A DNA stretch of 64,000 bases from contig JAHEXI010000004.1 in NCBI GenBank assembly GCA_023252195.1, forward strand, positions 248,001 through 312,000, written 5' to 3'. This stretch comes from Pseudonocardiales bacterium. Its GTDB lineage: Bacteria; Actinomycetota; Actinomycetes; Mycobacteriales; Pseudonocardiaceae. This document shows, one piece after another, positions 26,252 to 35,616 of this stretch; positions within the stretch are counted from its first letter, which is position 1; each line of letters starts with the position of its first letter. A program made the position numbers and the translations under genes. Under the pieces are notes generated by a model. The model was not told the origin of the DNA. It did not search any database and worked only from the letters and a program-made list of their open reading frames with translations.

Positions 26252-26911
26252 ATGGCTTCCTGTCCCGAGTCCGTGGTGAAGGTGCTGCTCGACCGCTTCG
26301 GCGAAACGTCGGCGGAGCAGGCCAGCATCCAGCTCGACGATAAACCAGCGCCGCTGTACGAATTGCTGGTGCTTGCCACCCTGCTAAGCGCCCGGATCTC
26401 CGGCGACGTCGCGATCGCGGCCGCGAAAGAACTGTTCGACGCCGGATACCGGACACCGCAGCGGATGCGGCAGGCGAGCTGGCAGGATCGCGTGGACGCG
26501 CTCGGCCGGGGAGGTTACCGCCGGTACGACGAGCGGACATCGACCATGCTGGATGAAGCCGCCGCGCTGCTGCTGGACCGATGGCACGGTGACTTGCGCC
26601 AGCTGCGCGATGACGCCGGCGGGGACCCGAAACGAATCCGTGAGCTGCTGACCGAGTTCAAGGGCATCGGGCCGGTGGGTGCGGACATCTTCCTGCGTGA
26701 GGTGCAGGCGGTGTGGCCCGACGTCGCTCCGTGCGTGGATGGACGCGTCACGCAAGAAGCAAAGAAGCTCGGGTTGCCGACGACTGCTCGCGGTCTGTTT
26801 GAGCTCGTCGACTCGCCCCGCGATCTGGCGCGGCTATCGTCCGCGCTGGTGAACGTCTCCCGAAGTTCCCGCGCCGCGGATGAGGTCAAGCAGGCCAGCA
26901 GTTCTGCGTGA
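26252..26911 (+). CDS. HhH-GPD (endonuclease III-like) protein without iron-sulfur loop
   Basis: A 219-residue protein with the helical HhH-GPD base-excision fold. LLVLATLLSARISGDVAIAA resembles the EndoIII region LIAVLLSAQATD, FKGIGPVGADIFL is the helix-hairpin-helix, and VAPCVDGRVTQEAKKLG carries the catalytic Asp. The Lys of bifunctional glycosylase-lyases is replaced (GPVGA for GRKTA), so it would be a monofunctional glycosylase or inactive. The four-Cys iron-sulfur cluster is absent. It lies about 210 nt after the helicase gene on the same strand and could belong with it. Confidence 0.72.
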   Translation: MASCPESVVKVLLDRFGETSAEQASIQLDDKPAPLYELLVLATLLSARISGDVAIAAAKELFDAGYRTPQRMRQASWQDRVDALGRGGYRRYDERTSTMLDEAAALLLDRWHGDLRQLRDDAGGDPKRIRELLTEFKGIGPVGADIFLREVQAVWPDVAPCVDGRVTQEAKKLGLPTTARGLFELVDSPRDLARLSSALVNVSRSSRAADEVKQASSSA

Positions 26912-26947
26912 GGGCTTCCCGCCGCGTGATTCGGGTATGCGGTATAC

Positions 26948-27913
26948 ATGGTGAGCGTTGGGTATGCCCTGTCCTGTGAGGAGTTCGGGCCGCATGAGCT
27001 GGTGCGGCTAGCGCGGCTGGCCGAGCAGGCCGGCTTCGAGCGGCTGTGGATCTCCGACCACTACCATCCCTGGCTGCGCGAGCAGGGCCAGAGCCCGTTC
27101 GTCTGGTCAGTGATCGGTGCGCTGTCCCAGGTGACCTCGTTACCGATCAGCACCGCGGTCACCTGCCCGATGATCCGGATGCATCCGGCGATCGTCGCAC
27201 AGGCGGCCGCGACTGCCTCGGTGCAGTGCGAGGGCCGCTTCGTGCTCGGAGTCGGCACCGGAGAGGCTCTCAACGAGCACATCCTCGGTGACCGGTGGCC
27301 GCCGTCGGGGGTACGCCGCGGGATGCTGCGGGAGGCAGTTCAGCTGATCCGTGCCTTGCACGCCGGGGGAGAGGTGACTCATCACGGGCAGCACTACACT
27401 GTCGAGAACGCAGAGATCTTCACCCGGCCGAAGCAGCCTCCGCCGATCTACGTCTCTGGACTCGGACCGGCCGCCGCACGCCTCGCCGGAGAGATCGGTG
27501 ACGGTTTCTGCTGCGCGACGCCCAGCGGTGAGCTGGTGCAGGCCTTCCGCGAGGCCGGTGGCGGAGACAAGCCGGCTCAGGTCGGCATGAAGGTGTGCTG
27601 GGCCGCCACCGAGGAGAAGGGTGTCGCCACCGCGCACCGGCTGTGGTGCAACATCGGGGTTCCTGGCGTCGCACAAACCCTGCCTGCGCCCCGGGACTTC
27701 GAGGCGGTCGGTGAGATGGTCACCGAAGGGATGGTGGCGGACACCGTCACCTGCGGCGCTGATCCGCACCGCCATCTGGACATGGTGGCCAAGCACATAG
27801 ACGCGGGTTTCGACGAGATCTACGTGCAGCAGATCGGGCCGGACCAGGAGGCGTTCTTCGACGGCTGGGCGAACAAAGTACTTCCGCAGCTCCGCGACTC
27901 AGATTCGGCTTAG
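26948..27913 (+). CDS. F420-dependent oxidoreductase, G6PDH-like family
   Basis: A 321-residue LLM-class TIM barrel. WISDHYHPWLREQGQSPFVW, TAVTCPMIRMHPAIVAQAA and GRFVLGVGTGEALNEHILG are the characteristic segments of the F420-dependent glucose-6-phosphate dehydrogenase-like group (TIGR03557-type), including residues that contact F420. YVSGLGPAAARLAGEIGDGF follows. ATG 26948 lies 37 nt after the HhH-GPD gene. The substrate need not be glucose 6-phosphate. It converges with the following minus-strand gene, with 15 nt of overlap. Confidence 0.85.
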   Translation: MVSVGYALSCEEFGPHELVRLARLAEQAGFERLWISDHYHPWLREQGQSPFVWSVIGALSQVTSLPISTAVTCPMIRMHPAIVAQAAATASVQCEGRFVLGVGTGEALNEHILGDRWPPSGVRRGMLREAVQLIRALHAGGEVTHHGQHYTVENAEIFTRPKQPPPIYVSGLGPAAARLAGEIGDGFCCATPSGELVQAFREAGGGDKPAQVGMKVCWAATEEKGVATAHRLWCNIGVPGVAQTLPAPRDFEAVGEMVTEGMVADTVTCGADPHRHLDMVAKHIDAGFDEIYVQQIGPDQEAFFDGWANKVLPQLRDSDSA

Positions 27914-28360
27914 TTCTTCGCGAAGTAGCTCAGTAAGCTCAGCACCTTCTACCACGCCGGTCTCCAACAATCGGGCTGCCACGAGTTCAAGTCTAAGTCG
28001 GTTGTCTCGAAGATATGCTTCGACTTGGTCCCTGATCCCGACGGTATCGTTGATCCCTATCTGCCGACACAGGCGGTGTGCCAACAACAGCTCGTCATGT
28101 TCAGGCGGTATGGTCGTTGCTGCCCATTTCTTGAAGGCCAGTTTCTCCGCGAACGGGCCGCCATACAGAACCCATATCCGATCGAGTTCCGATGGCAGTT
28201 CCCCGAGTCGCATCCCGCCCGCGCCATCGTTTCCATGCAGTTCGATGACGGCGACGGCTAGGCCCCGGGCGGCGGCAACGAGGGCATGCCCTGCTTCATG
28301 CACGGCCGCCCTGTTCCGTTCCGTATCCGCAATGCCCATGCCGAGAGCGTAGATCACCAC
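27899..28360 (-). CDS. Stand-alone HEAGH metalloprotease-like protein (FtsH peptidase-like)
   Basis: A 153-residue protein with AAVHEAGHALVAAARG, the zinc-binding HExxH helix of M41/FtsH-type peptidases, but no AAA ATPase or membrane segments. GGPFAEKLAFKKWAATT resembles the FtsH region that follows the site, and a helical tail (residues 105-150) ends the protein. The third metal ligand (Asp/Glu) may be in PPEHDELLLAHRL. Single-domain proteins of this type occur in actinomycete accessory regions. The start is uncertain: GTG 28360 or ATG 28339. Confidence 0.65.
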   Translation of the reverse strand: MVIYALGMGIADTERNRAAVHEAGHALVAAARGLAVAVIELHGNDGAGGMRLGELPSELDRIWVLYGGPFAEKLAFKKWAATTIPPEHDELLLAHRLCRQIGINDTVGIRDQVEAYLRDNRLRLELVAARLLETGVVEGAELTELLREELSRI

Positions 28361-29368
28361 CGTAAGCGGATATCGTTGACCCCGCGTGGGCGCCCTCGAA
28401 CTCGATGCGTTACGCGCGGCGTGGCATGTTCGAGCACACTAGACGCTAAGTAGAGTTGCCGCCATCTGCGACCCGGGACAATCTCTCGAGCAGGTGCTCG
28501 ACGGCTGCTGGCACGATGAAGCCGCAATCCGGTACTTGAGGCGGCAGTAGGGCGAGGCGAAATCCGGGAACGGGAACTGCGACGGGCGTGCTCGCTGACC
28601 CTCGCCGCGGCGTCCGCTGCCCCCGGTTGATTCGATCATGCGTGTCGTGGATCGAGGCATCCTTTACTTGATCAGGCATTCTCGGGTACTCCCGTATCTG
28701 GCGAAAACCGTCGGCATGGTCCCTGAAGTCCGTGCTGTGGCGGAATATCACCCAAGCGCTATGGTAGCAACGATAGATACAATCTAGGTTACGGGGAGGC
28801 GAAGGAGGTTTACTCCCCTGTTAAAGCTGACCGTTGGTTGCAGTTGGTCGCAGACCGTCTCTGTGACTCGATACACAGTCCTTTTGCGACCGGGTTCACA
28901 TGAGTGATTGTAGTCAATTTTGGTGATCGCTTGACGACGGCCATCTGGCGCAGGGCCGTCGCCTGTGCTGAGGCGACTGCTACGCCACCGCCTAAGACTT
29001 AGAACTCGAGGTGTCGGGACGAGCCAAGCGGGCGTTGGCTAGTCGGCGAGGCGTCCGAGCAGAGCACCGTGCCCGGACTGGAGGATGTGCGCGGCCTCCA
29101 ACGGGATCCCAGAACCACTCGAAGAGCGTGGGCGGGGATTCCCTGCCGTGATTTTCCTGGCTGGTCCAGCGTTCCGGGGTTGCCACGGCGACCGCTCAAC
29201 CGACTGGTCCACCCAGCCGTCAGGCACCTCGCTTGCTGACATAGAGCAGGTAATCGGCCCGACCGTGCCTCGGTTGCTCGCAGCTAGCCTCGGGTGCTCA
29301 TCCACATCGTCCATATTCGCCAGACAGCGTCGGCGTTACCGCAGAAGAGCCGCCGTACACTATAAGCC
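28361..29368. other. About 1 kb without a convincing gene
   Basis: Base composition here is less GC-rich (around 28750-28930) than in neighbours. A minus-strand open frame at 28446-28751 (contains FRLALLPPQVPDCGFIVPAAV) has no recognised family and a weak GTG start. Open frames around 29039-29396 overlap on both strands without family signals. It is probably eroded island DNA. Confidence 0.4.
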
Positions 29369-29605
29369 ATGTCGGTCCAGCACTTCTCCGTTGTGATCGA
29401 GTGGGACAGCGACGACAACGTATGGGTGACCCACGTGCCGGCCCTCGACGGTCTGTCATCCTATGGCGACACCCGCGAGGCCGCGCTCGAGTCCACCCGA
29501 GAGGCCATCGCCGGCTACCTGGAGGCTGCAGGTAAGGCCGGTATCCCGCTGCCCCGCAGCGGACCCGAGCCGAGCATCGTCGAAGTCGAGGTGTCGCTGC
29601 CCTGA
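29369..29605 (+). CDS. HicB-family antitoxin-like protein (orphan)
   Basis: A 78-residue protein with the HicB fold: FSVVIEWDSDDNVWVTHVPA, LDGLSSYGDTREAALESTRE and AIAGYLEAAGKAGIPLP. In complete systems HicB neutralises the double-stranded-RNA-binding HicA toxin, usually encoded immediately next to it. No HicA-like frame with its GSHR motif lies within several hundred bases on either side, so this copy is orphan. The C-terminus lacks a DNA-binding domain. Confidence 0.75.
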   Translation: MSVQHFSVVIEWDSDDNVWVTHVPALDGLSSYGDTREAALESTREAIAGYLEAAGKAGIPLPRSGPEPSIVEVEVSLP

Positions 29606-29624
29606 CTCGCCTTCCTAGCTCCGG

Positions 29625-29825
29625 CCGTGGCGGGTCGGTCACCAGCATCGGTGGTGGCTCGATCGGTCCCAGTACCGCCCGGCCGCCGAGCTTCATGCCG
29701 AGCCGAAGGATCCTGGGTATCAGATCCAAGCGCATCTGGTCGAAGTCCGGGCTGCGCAGTACGGCCCAGACTTCGTGATGCGCGGACATCAGGGCGAGCC
29801 CGCTCGTGACGACGGTCGATCATCA
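29625..29825 (-). pseudogene. Cytochrome P450 N-terminal fragment
   Basis: The minus-strand frame reads TVVTSGLALMSAHHEVWAVL, RSPDFDQMRL, and further on GPIEPPPMLVTDPPRPELGR. This matches the N-terminal part of bacterial P450s (HxEVxxVLRSPDF ... PPxMLVTDPPxHTRxR). A stop codon cuts it upstream and the haem-binding rest is absent; HicB lies where the remainder would be. It is a relic gene. Confidence 0.5.
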
Positions 29826-29869
29826 GCCGCGACCCGAGGTCACCGGCGCGCATGATGCAGCAGAGGTGT

Positions 29870-29926
29870 CAAGTGGAACCGTTTGGCGGTCTGAGCGCCT
29901 CGAAGATCGCCAAACGGTTCCACTTG
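29870..29926. repeat. Long inverted repeat, 19-23 bp arms
   Basis: CAAGTGGAACCGTTTGGCG (29870-29888) is exactly repeated in inverted form at 29908-29926. With one G-U pair the stem extends to 23 bp with an 11-nt loop. It separates the accessory island from cutA. It is similar in size to, but different in sequence from, the palindromes at 10103 and 14463. Confidence 0.8.
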
Positions 29927-29987
29927 GCGCGGGTGACCCAGGGGCAGCTCGTACCATTCTGGGTGTGATGGGGGTGAGCATGTCGTC

Positions 29988-30290
29988 GTGGTGTCGACTA
30001 CGGGGAGCGAGGAAGCGGCTCGCGCTCTTGCTACTGGGGCGATAGCGGCCAGGCTCGGCGCGTGCGCCCAGATCGTCGGGCCGATCACGAATGTGTACCG
30101 GTGGAACGGCGAGGTGCAGACCGAGCAGGAATCGCGGCTGGAGATCAAGACCACCGTCGACCGGGTCACCGCTCTGACGGCGCACATTAAGGACAACCAC
30201 AGCTACGATCTCCCCGAGATCATCGCGATCCCGATCGCCGGCGGCAGCGCCGAGTACCTGTCCTGGCTTATTGCGGAGACGTGCGACTGA
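29988..30290 (+). CDS. cutA: CutA1-like divalent-cation tolerance protein
   Basis: A 100-residue CutA1 homologue: VVSTTGSEEAARALATGAIA, RLGACAQIVGPITNVYRWNGEVQ and HSYDLPEIIAIPIAGGSAEYLSWL are the family core motifs. CutA forms a very stable trimer related to PII proteins; its link to copper tolerance is weakly established. GTG 29988 is in frame and GGGGGTGAG lies about 11 nt upstream, but the first strand could begin a few codons earlier without a standard start. Confidence 0.85.
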   Translation: MVSTTGSEEAARALATGAIAARLGACAQIVGPITNVYRWNGEVQTEQESRLEIKTTVDRVTALTAHIKDNHSYDLPEIIAIPIAGGSAEYLSWLIAETCD

Positions 30291-30368
30291 GCCGGTGACG
30301 GCTACGCAGCGTAGCTGCATGACGCAAGCTTTCCGTGCCTAAGCACTCAAGATTCCACCATCTAGGTG

Positions 30369-30387
30369 GTTGTGCAGGCTAACCTTC
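30369..30387 (+). promoter_or_regulatory. Candidate IdeR/DtxR iron box
   Basis: GTTGTGCAGGCTAACCTTC contains GGCTAACCT, a perfect right half of the DtxR/IdeR consensus (TTAGGTTAGGCTAACCTAA); the left half matches poorly (about 3 of 8). It lies about 110 nt upstream of the iron-uptake lipoprotein gene, so iron repression is plausible. Confidence 0.4.
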
Positions 30388-30480
30388 CCTTCGTCGGGCG
30401 ACTTCTGGCAGATTTTTGTGAGGAATACCTGGCCTAACTCACTCGATGGGCTGACCGAACTTTTGGCATTCGGAGGGCCG

Positions 30481-30921
30481 ATGTTGACCAGCAGGTGGCG
30501 AACCGCAAGTCTGGCACTGGTGGCTATCAGCGTTGTTGGACTTGCGGCCTGCTCAAGCGGTGGCGCCACGTCGGCGGGAGACACGTCGGCTACCTCGGCT
30601 GCCGCAGCGCCGGAACGGCCGGCAACGGCGAATGACGTCGCGACGGGTCTGCGCAAGATCGAACAGATCGCCAAGCAGATCGCCGAAACGGCGGGGACCG
30701 ATAAGGGCAGAGCGGTCAGCCTAGACGGCCAGCTTGAGCCGATCTGGAAGCAGATCGAGGACACCGTCAAGCACAACGACCAGGACACCTACCTCGCGAT
30801 GGAGGACAGCTTCGCGGTGCTGGAGAAGGCGGCGGACGAAGGCAATGCCACGGAGGCGGCCAAGGGTTCCGCCGGGGTCACGTCGGCGGTGCAGCCCTAC
30901 TTGGCGAAGTACTCGGGATGA
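30481..30921 (+). CDS. Iron-uptake associated lipoprotein
   Basis: A 146-residue lipoprotein. The signal ends in VGLAAC (lipidated Cys24), followed by a Ser/Ala/Thr-rich linker. A helical domain (ATANDVATGLRKIEQIAKQI, QLEPIWKQIEDTVKHNDQDTY, EDSFAVLEKAADEGN) follows, resembling the helical domain that accompanies FTR1 permeases (EfeO/P19-like partners). ATG 30481 has GGAGGG 4 nt upstream. It overlaps the permease gene by 4 nt (ATGA), so the two are co-translated and probably act together in iron import. Confidence 0.75.
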   Translation: MLTSRWRTASLALVAISVVGLAACSSGGATSAGDTSATSAAAAPERPATANDVATGLRKIEQIAKQIAETAGTDKGRAVSLDGQLEPIWKQIEDTVKHNDQDTYLAMEDSFAVLEKAADEGNATEAAKGSAGVTSAVQPYLAKYSG

Positions 30922-32186
30922 TCAGACGCCGACTGCTCGGGTTGCTGCTGGCGCTCGCCGTTCTAGTGCCGGTCGTGACATTGTTCAGCGCCGCACCCGC
31001 CAGCGCTGCCCCGCAGGCCGCTGCCCAGCAGCAGGCGATCACCCGCGAAGACGCGATCCGCCAGCTGGCCATGGTGCGTGGGTCGATCGATCAGACCCTG
31101 GAGCTGGTCAAGCAGGGAGATATCGAGCAGGCCTATGCGCAGGCCAGGACCGGGTACTTGGACCACTTCGAGTACGTCGAGGTGCCGCTGCGGGTGGTCG
31201 CTCCAGACCTCACCGCCGACGCCGAGACGAAGTTCGCCGAGATTCGCGGCCTGATCAAGTCCGGCGCGCCGGTTGACGCCGTGCGAACCAATATCGTCGA
31301 GTTGCGACGGTTGATCGATGACACCGAACGGCGGCTGACCGACACCGGTTTCGATGCGGTCGCGGTGGTGGCCGGACAGTCGTTTTTGATCATCTTCCGG
31401 GAGGGACTGGAGGCAGTGTTGCTACTGACTGCCTTGCTGGGCTATCTGGAGGCCACGAAGGCAACTCGGTACCGCAAGCCCATCGCGTGGGGAGTGATCG
31501 TCGGGCTCGCGGCTACGGCGGTGACATACCTGATCCTGCGGTTCGTTCTCGCGGTGCTACCGGTCGGACGGGAGGTGCTGGAGGCGGTCGTCGCCACCGC
31601 CGCTGTCGCGGTGCTGCTGTACATCTCGTTCTGGCTGATCACGCGGCTGGAGCACCGTCGCTGGATGGAGTTCCTGCGCAGCCGACTGTTCAACGCGGTG
31701 TCGGTCGGCTCGACCACGGCGCTGGTGTTGGTGGGATTCACCGCGATGTACCGGGAGGGCTTGGAGACCGCGCTGCTCTACCAGGCGCTGGTTGAGTTCG
31801 GCCAAGGGTTGGGTTGGTGGATCGTAGTCGGATTGGCCGCCGGTTTGATCGCCTTGGCTGTGGTGTCTTATTTGATCTTCAAGCTGGGTCGGCGGCTGCC
31901 GGTGAAGACATTCCTGGTCGGTGCGGTGGTGCTGTTGATGGCGACCTCGGTGGCCTTCCTCGGTAACGCCGTGCGAAGCCTGCAGACCGCCGACCTGATC
32001 GGCCTCACCCCGCTGCCCGGAGTGCCGCGAGCGCCGATCTTCCTGTCCCAGGCATTGGGTTACTGGCCCAGCTTGCAAACGCTAGCCAGCCAGGCGGTGT
32101 TGGTTGCCGTCTATGCGCTGGGGGCCGTGTGGTTGTTGATGGTGCGGCCCCGCCGGGCGCGGGAGGCGCGATGGGTGTCCGGGTAG
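30918..32186 (+). CDS. FTR1/EfeU-type iron permease
   Basis: A 422-residue protein. A cleavable signal peptide (ends PASAAPQ, about residue 31) is followed by an extracytoplasmic helical domain (about 40-150) and then about seven membrane helices. Both REGLE motifs of the FTR1 family are present (FLIIFREGLEAVLLLT and AMYREGLETALLYQA); their Glu residues carry ferric iron through the membrane. The N-terminal domain fused to the permease may receive iron from the lipoprotein encoded just before. The 3' end overlaps the next gene by 16 nt. Confidence 0.9.
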   Translation: MIRRRLLGLLLALAVLVPVVTLFSAAPASAAPQAAAQQQAITREDAIRQLAMVRGSIDQTLELVKQGDIEQAYAQARTGYLDHFEYVEVPLRVVAPDLTADAETKFAEIRGLIKSGAPVDAVRTNIVELRRLIDDTERRLTDTGFDAVAVVAGQSFLIIFREGLEAVLLLTALLGYLEATKATRYRKPIAWGVIVGLAATAVTYLILRFVLAVLPVGREVLEAVVATAAVAVLLYISFWLITRLEHRRWMEFLRSRLFNAVSVGSTTALVLVGFTAMYREGLETALLYQALVEFGQGLGWWIVVGLAAGLIALAVVSYLIFKLGRRLPVKTFLVGAVVLLMATSVAFLGNAVRSLQTADLIGLTPLPGVPRAPIFLSQALGYWPSLQTLASQAVLVAVYALGAVWLLMVRPRRAREARWVSG

Positions 32187-34198
32187 GCGCCGACGTTGGT
32201 GGCACCTTCACCAAGGCGGTCGCGATCGATTCGGTCACCGGTGAGCTCGCGGGCCGTGCGGTGGTCCCCACCACCCACGACCACCGCGACGGAGTTTCCG
32301 CGGGCGTGGTCGACGTGGTCGCGAAGCTGGTCGCCGAAGTGGGTGCAGAGGCCATCGAACTGGTTACCCACTCCACCACGCAGGCGGTGAACGCGCTGCT
32401 GGAGGGCGATACCGTGCCGGTCGGTGTGCTCGGTATGGCCCGGCCCCCCTACCTTCGCAAGGCTCGCAACCGGACCACGATCAGCCGGGCTATCGCACAC
32501 GAGTTCCTCGATCTGTCCGGCGGCTTCGATGCTGGCGTGGCCCGGCGGGCACTGGCCCGGCTGGCCAGCGCCGGCGCCCAAGCGGTGTGCGTGGCCGAGG
32601 CCTTCGCGCCCGACGACTCGGCATGCGAAGACGCGGTCGCGGTACTGGCGGCGGAGCTGGGACTGCCGGTGACGACCTCGTCGGGGCTGACCGGCCTGTA
32701 CGGCCTCGAACTGCGCACGGTCACCGCCGCGCTCAACGCCTCGATCCTGCCGATCGCGCTGCGCACCGCGGAGGTGGTGGAGGCCGGGGTGGCGGCCGCG
32801 GGGCTGACCTGCCCCGTGATGGTGATGCGTGGTGACGGTGGTGCCACCGATCTGGCCGGGTTCCGCGCCGCACCGGCTCGCACGCTGTACTCGGGGCCAG
32901 CGGCCTCGGTGGCCGGTGCGCTGCGCACGCTGCGGATCGGCGACGGGGTGATCGTCGAGGTCGGTGGCACGTCCACCAACGTCGCGGCGATCACCGCCGG
33001 TCGTCCCGCGCTGTCCTACGTGCGGGTGGCCGGCCAGGCCACCGCGGTTCGGGCATTGGACGTGCAGGTGGCCGGGGTCGCCGGTGGATCGATGCTCCGG
33101 GTGCGACGGCGCCGAATTTACGGTGTCGGGCCGCGCAGCGCGCACATCGCGGGGCTCACTTACTCGTGCTTCCTGGCACCGGAGCGGTTGGCCGGGGCCC
33201 GCCCGGAGACCCTCGCGCCGCGGCCCGGCGATCCGGCCGACTACCTGGCGTTGCGGTTGACCGACGGCTCGATGGTGGCGCTGACCAACACCTGCGCCGC
33301 CAACGCGCTCGGCCTGGTTCCCGACGGCGACTACGCCGCCGGTCATCGGCGCTCCGCGACGGTGGCGCTGGACATCGCAGGGGCGGCGGTGCGCCTTTCC
33401 GGCAGTGAACTCGCCCGCCGGATGATGCAGGCCTCCACCGAGGCGCTGGCCGACCTCGTCACCGCGGTCGCCGCGCAGCACCGCCTGACCCAGCCCACCG
33501 TGATCGCCGTCGGTGGCGGCGCCAGCGTGCTGGGTCGGCCGCTGGCCGGCACGCTCGGGCTGGACTGTCAGATACCCCCGGGCGCCGAGGTGATCTCCTC
33601 AATGGGAGACGCACTGTCATTGGTGCGTGCCGAGCGGGAACGCACCGTGTCCCGGCCCACGCCGGCCGACGTCGACGCCCTGATCGCCGAGGTCGAAGCC
33701 GAAGCGCTCGCTGCGGGTGCGTCGCCGACCTCGCTGCAGGTCCAAGTCAGCCAGATCGGGGATCGTGGTGCGATCCGCGCGGTGGCGGTGGGCGCACTCG
33801 TGCTCGGCTCCGGCGTGGTGCCTGGCCGACCACCGCTGAGCCGTGAGGCGATCATCGACGTGGCCCGTGCTGCGGGCGGTTCGGAACAGGTCGATCCGGT
33901 CGGGCGGTTCTGGCTGAGCTCACACGATGGCCGAGTGCTGCTCTTCGACCGATTCGGCGACCCCACTCTGGACGTGCGCGGTGAAGCGATCCTGCTTAAC
34001 GGCTCGCCGGATGAGCCGCTGGAAGTGACCATCGGATCGGTGGTCTCCCGACACGTCCGGAATGTGGGGCCGATCACTGTGCAACCCACCACCTGGGTGG
34101 TCCAAGACGGTCGGATCCGGGAGCTGGCCGACCCGGATGCAATCGCGGAGACTGTCGGCGGCAGCGCCGCCGCCGCGGTGATCGTCGGGCGCGCCTGA
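32171..34198 (+). CDS. Hydantoinase/oxoprolinase (HyuA-like) family protein
   Basis: A 675-residue protein of the ATP-dependent hydantoinase/5-oxoprolinase A-subunit family. VGADVGGTFTKAVAIDS is the N-terminal actin-like phosphate loop, VTHSTTQAVNALLEGD and VMRGDGGATDLAGFRAAPARTLYSGPA-type segments (about 215-250) follow, and VIAVGGGASVLGRPLA lies further on. ATG 32171 is selected over an earlier in-frame start because GGGAGG sits 4 nt upstream and MGVRVGADVGG is the family start. No HyuB subunit is adjacent. It overlaps the iron permease gene by 16 nt, an unexpected partnership. Confidence 0.82.
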   Translation: MGVRVGADVGGTFTKAVAIDSVTGELAGRAVVPTTHDHRDGVSAGVVDVVAKLVAEVGAEAIELVTHSTTQAVNALLEGDTVPVGVLGMARPPYLRKARNRTTISRAIAHEFLDLSGGFDAGVARRALARLASAGAQAVCVAEAFAPDDSACEDAVAVLAAELGLPVTTSSGLTGLYGLELRTVTAALNASILPIALRTAEVVEAGVAAAGLTCPVMVMRGDGGATDLAGFRAAPARTLYSGPAASVAGALRTLRIGDGVIVEVGGTSTNVAAITAGRPALSYVRVAGQATAVRALDVQVAGVAGGSMLRVRRRRIYGVGPRSAHIAGLTYSCFLAPERLAGARPETLAPRPGDPADYLALRLTDGSMVALTNTCAANALGLVPDGDYAAGHRRSATVALDIAGAAVRLSGSELARRMMQASTEALADLVTAVAAQHRLTQPTVIAVGGGASVLGRPLAGTLGLDCQIPPGAEVISSMGDALSLVRAERERTVSRPTPADVDALIAEVEAEALAAGASPTSLQVQVSQIGDRGAIRAVAVGALVLGSGVVPGRPPLSREAIIDVARAAGGSEQVDPVGRFWLSSHDGRVLLFDRFGDPTLDVRGEAILLNGSPDEPLEVTIGSVVSRHVRNVGPITVQPTTWVVQDGRIRELADPDAIAETVGGSAAAAVIVGRA

Positions 34199-34200
34199 CC

Positions 34201-34653
34201 ATGGCCCTTTACACACCTCAAGCCCAGCGGCGCCGCCAGCTGGTGATCCTCGCGCTCGCGGCGTTCGTCCTCGGCGGTGTGCTGGGCGGCTTTGTGGGGC
34301 GCTTCAGCGCACCGACGCCAGCAGATCGGGTAGTGGCGGTGCGCGAGCAGGCTCGGCAGACGTCCTCGCAGCTTCGGGTGCTGTCGTTGCACGTCGAGGC
34401 CGGGGCGGCGTCGATGGGAACGGGCGGCGACGCGGGCGCCGGTCTTGCCCTGCAGCGCGCCGACGCCGATCTCACAAGCACGTTGGAGCGCGCACCGTGG
34501 ATCACCGCGCAACGCCGCACCGCGCTCACGACGCACTTACGCGATCTGGAACGCACGGCGAGTTCCGGAGCGGCGACGAAGCCGTTCGCCGCCGATGTCG
34601 ACAGCCTCGCCACCGAGGTCGACACCACGTTCGGCCTCAGCCCCGCTTCCTGA
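34201..34653 (+). CDS. Small membrane-anchored protein of unknown function
   Basis: A 150-residue protein with one N-terminal helix (LVILALAAFVLGGVLGGFVGRF, residues 14-35) and an outside-facing helical domain of about 110 residues (VREQARQTSSQLRVLSLHVE, ADADLTSTLERAPWITAQRR, DSLATEVDTTFG). The start lies 3 nt after the HyuA-like gene, making it the fourth gene of the iron-permease operon. I do not recognise a family; a periplasmic helper role is only a guess. Confidence 0.65.
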   Translation: MALYTPQAQRRRQLVILALAAFVLGGVLGGFVGRFSAPTPADRVVAVREQARQTSSQLRVLSLHVEAGAASMGTGGDAGAGLALQRADADLTSTLERAPWITAQRRTALTTHLRDLERTASSGAATKPFAADVDSLATEVDTTFGLSPAS

Positions 34654-35518
<865 letters not shown>

Positions 35519-35616
35519 CGCCGCTGTACGGCGGCAGCGGGAATGCACCGCCCTGCTCCACTTGTTGGGCACAGTGCTGCTATTAGTGTGGCTAACAAGA
35601 TCTGGACAAGGATGGT

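Noticed and set aside
29085-29396. Possible HicA partner upstream of hicB
   Set aside because: The frame lacks the short HicA fold and GSHR/His motif and overlaps the hicB start in another phase.
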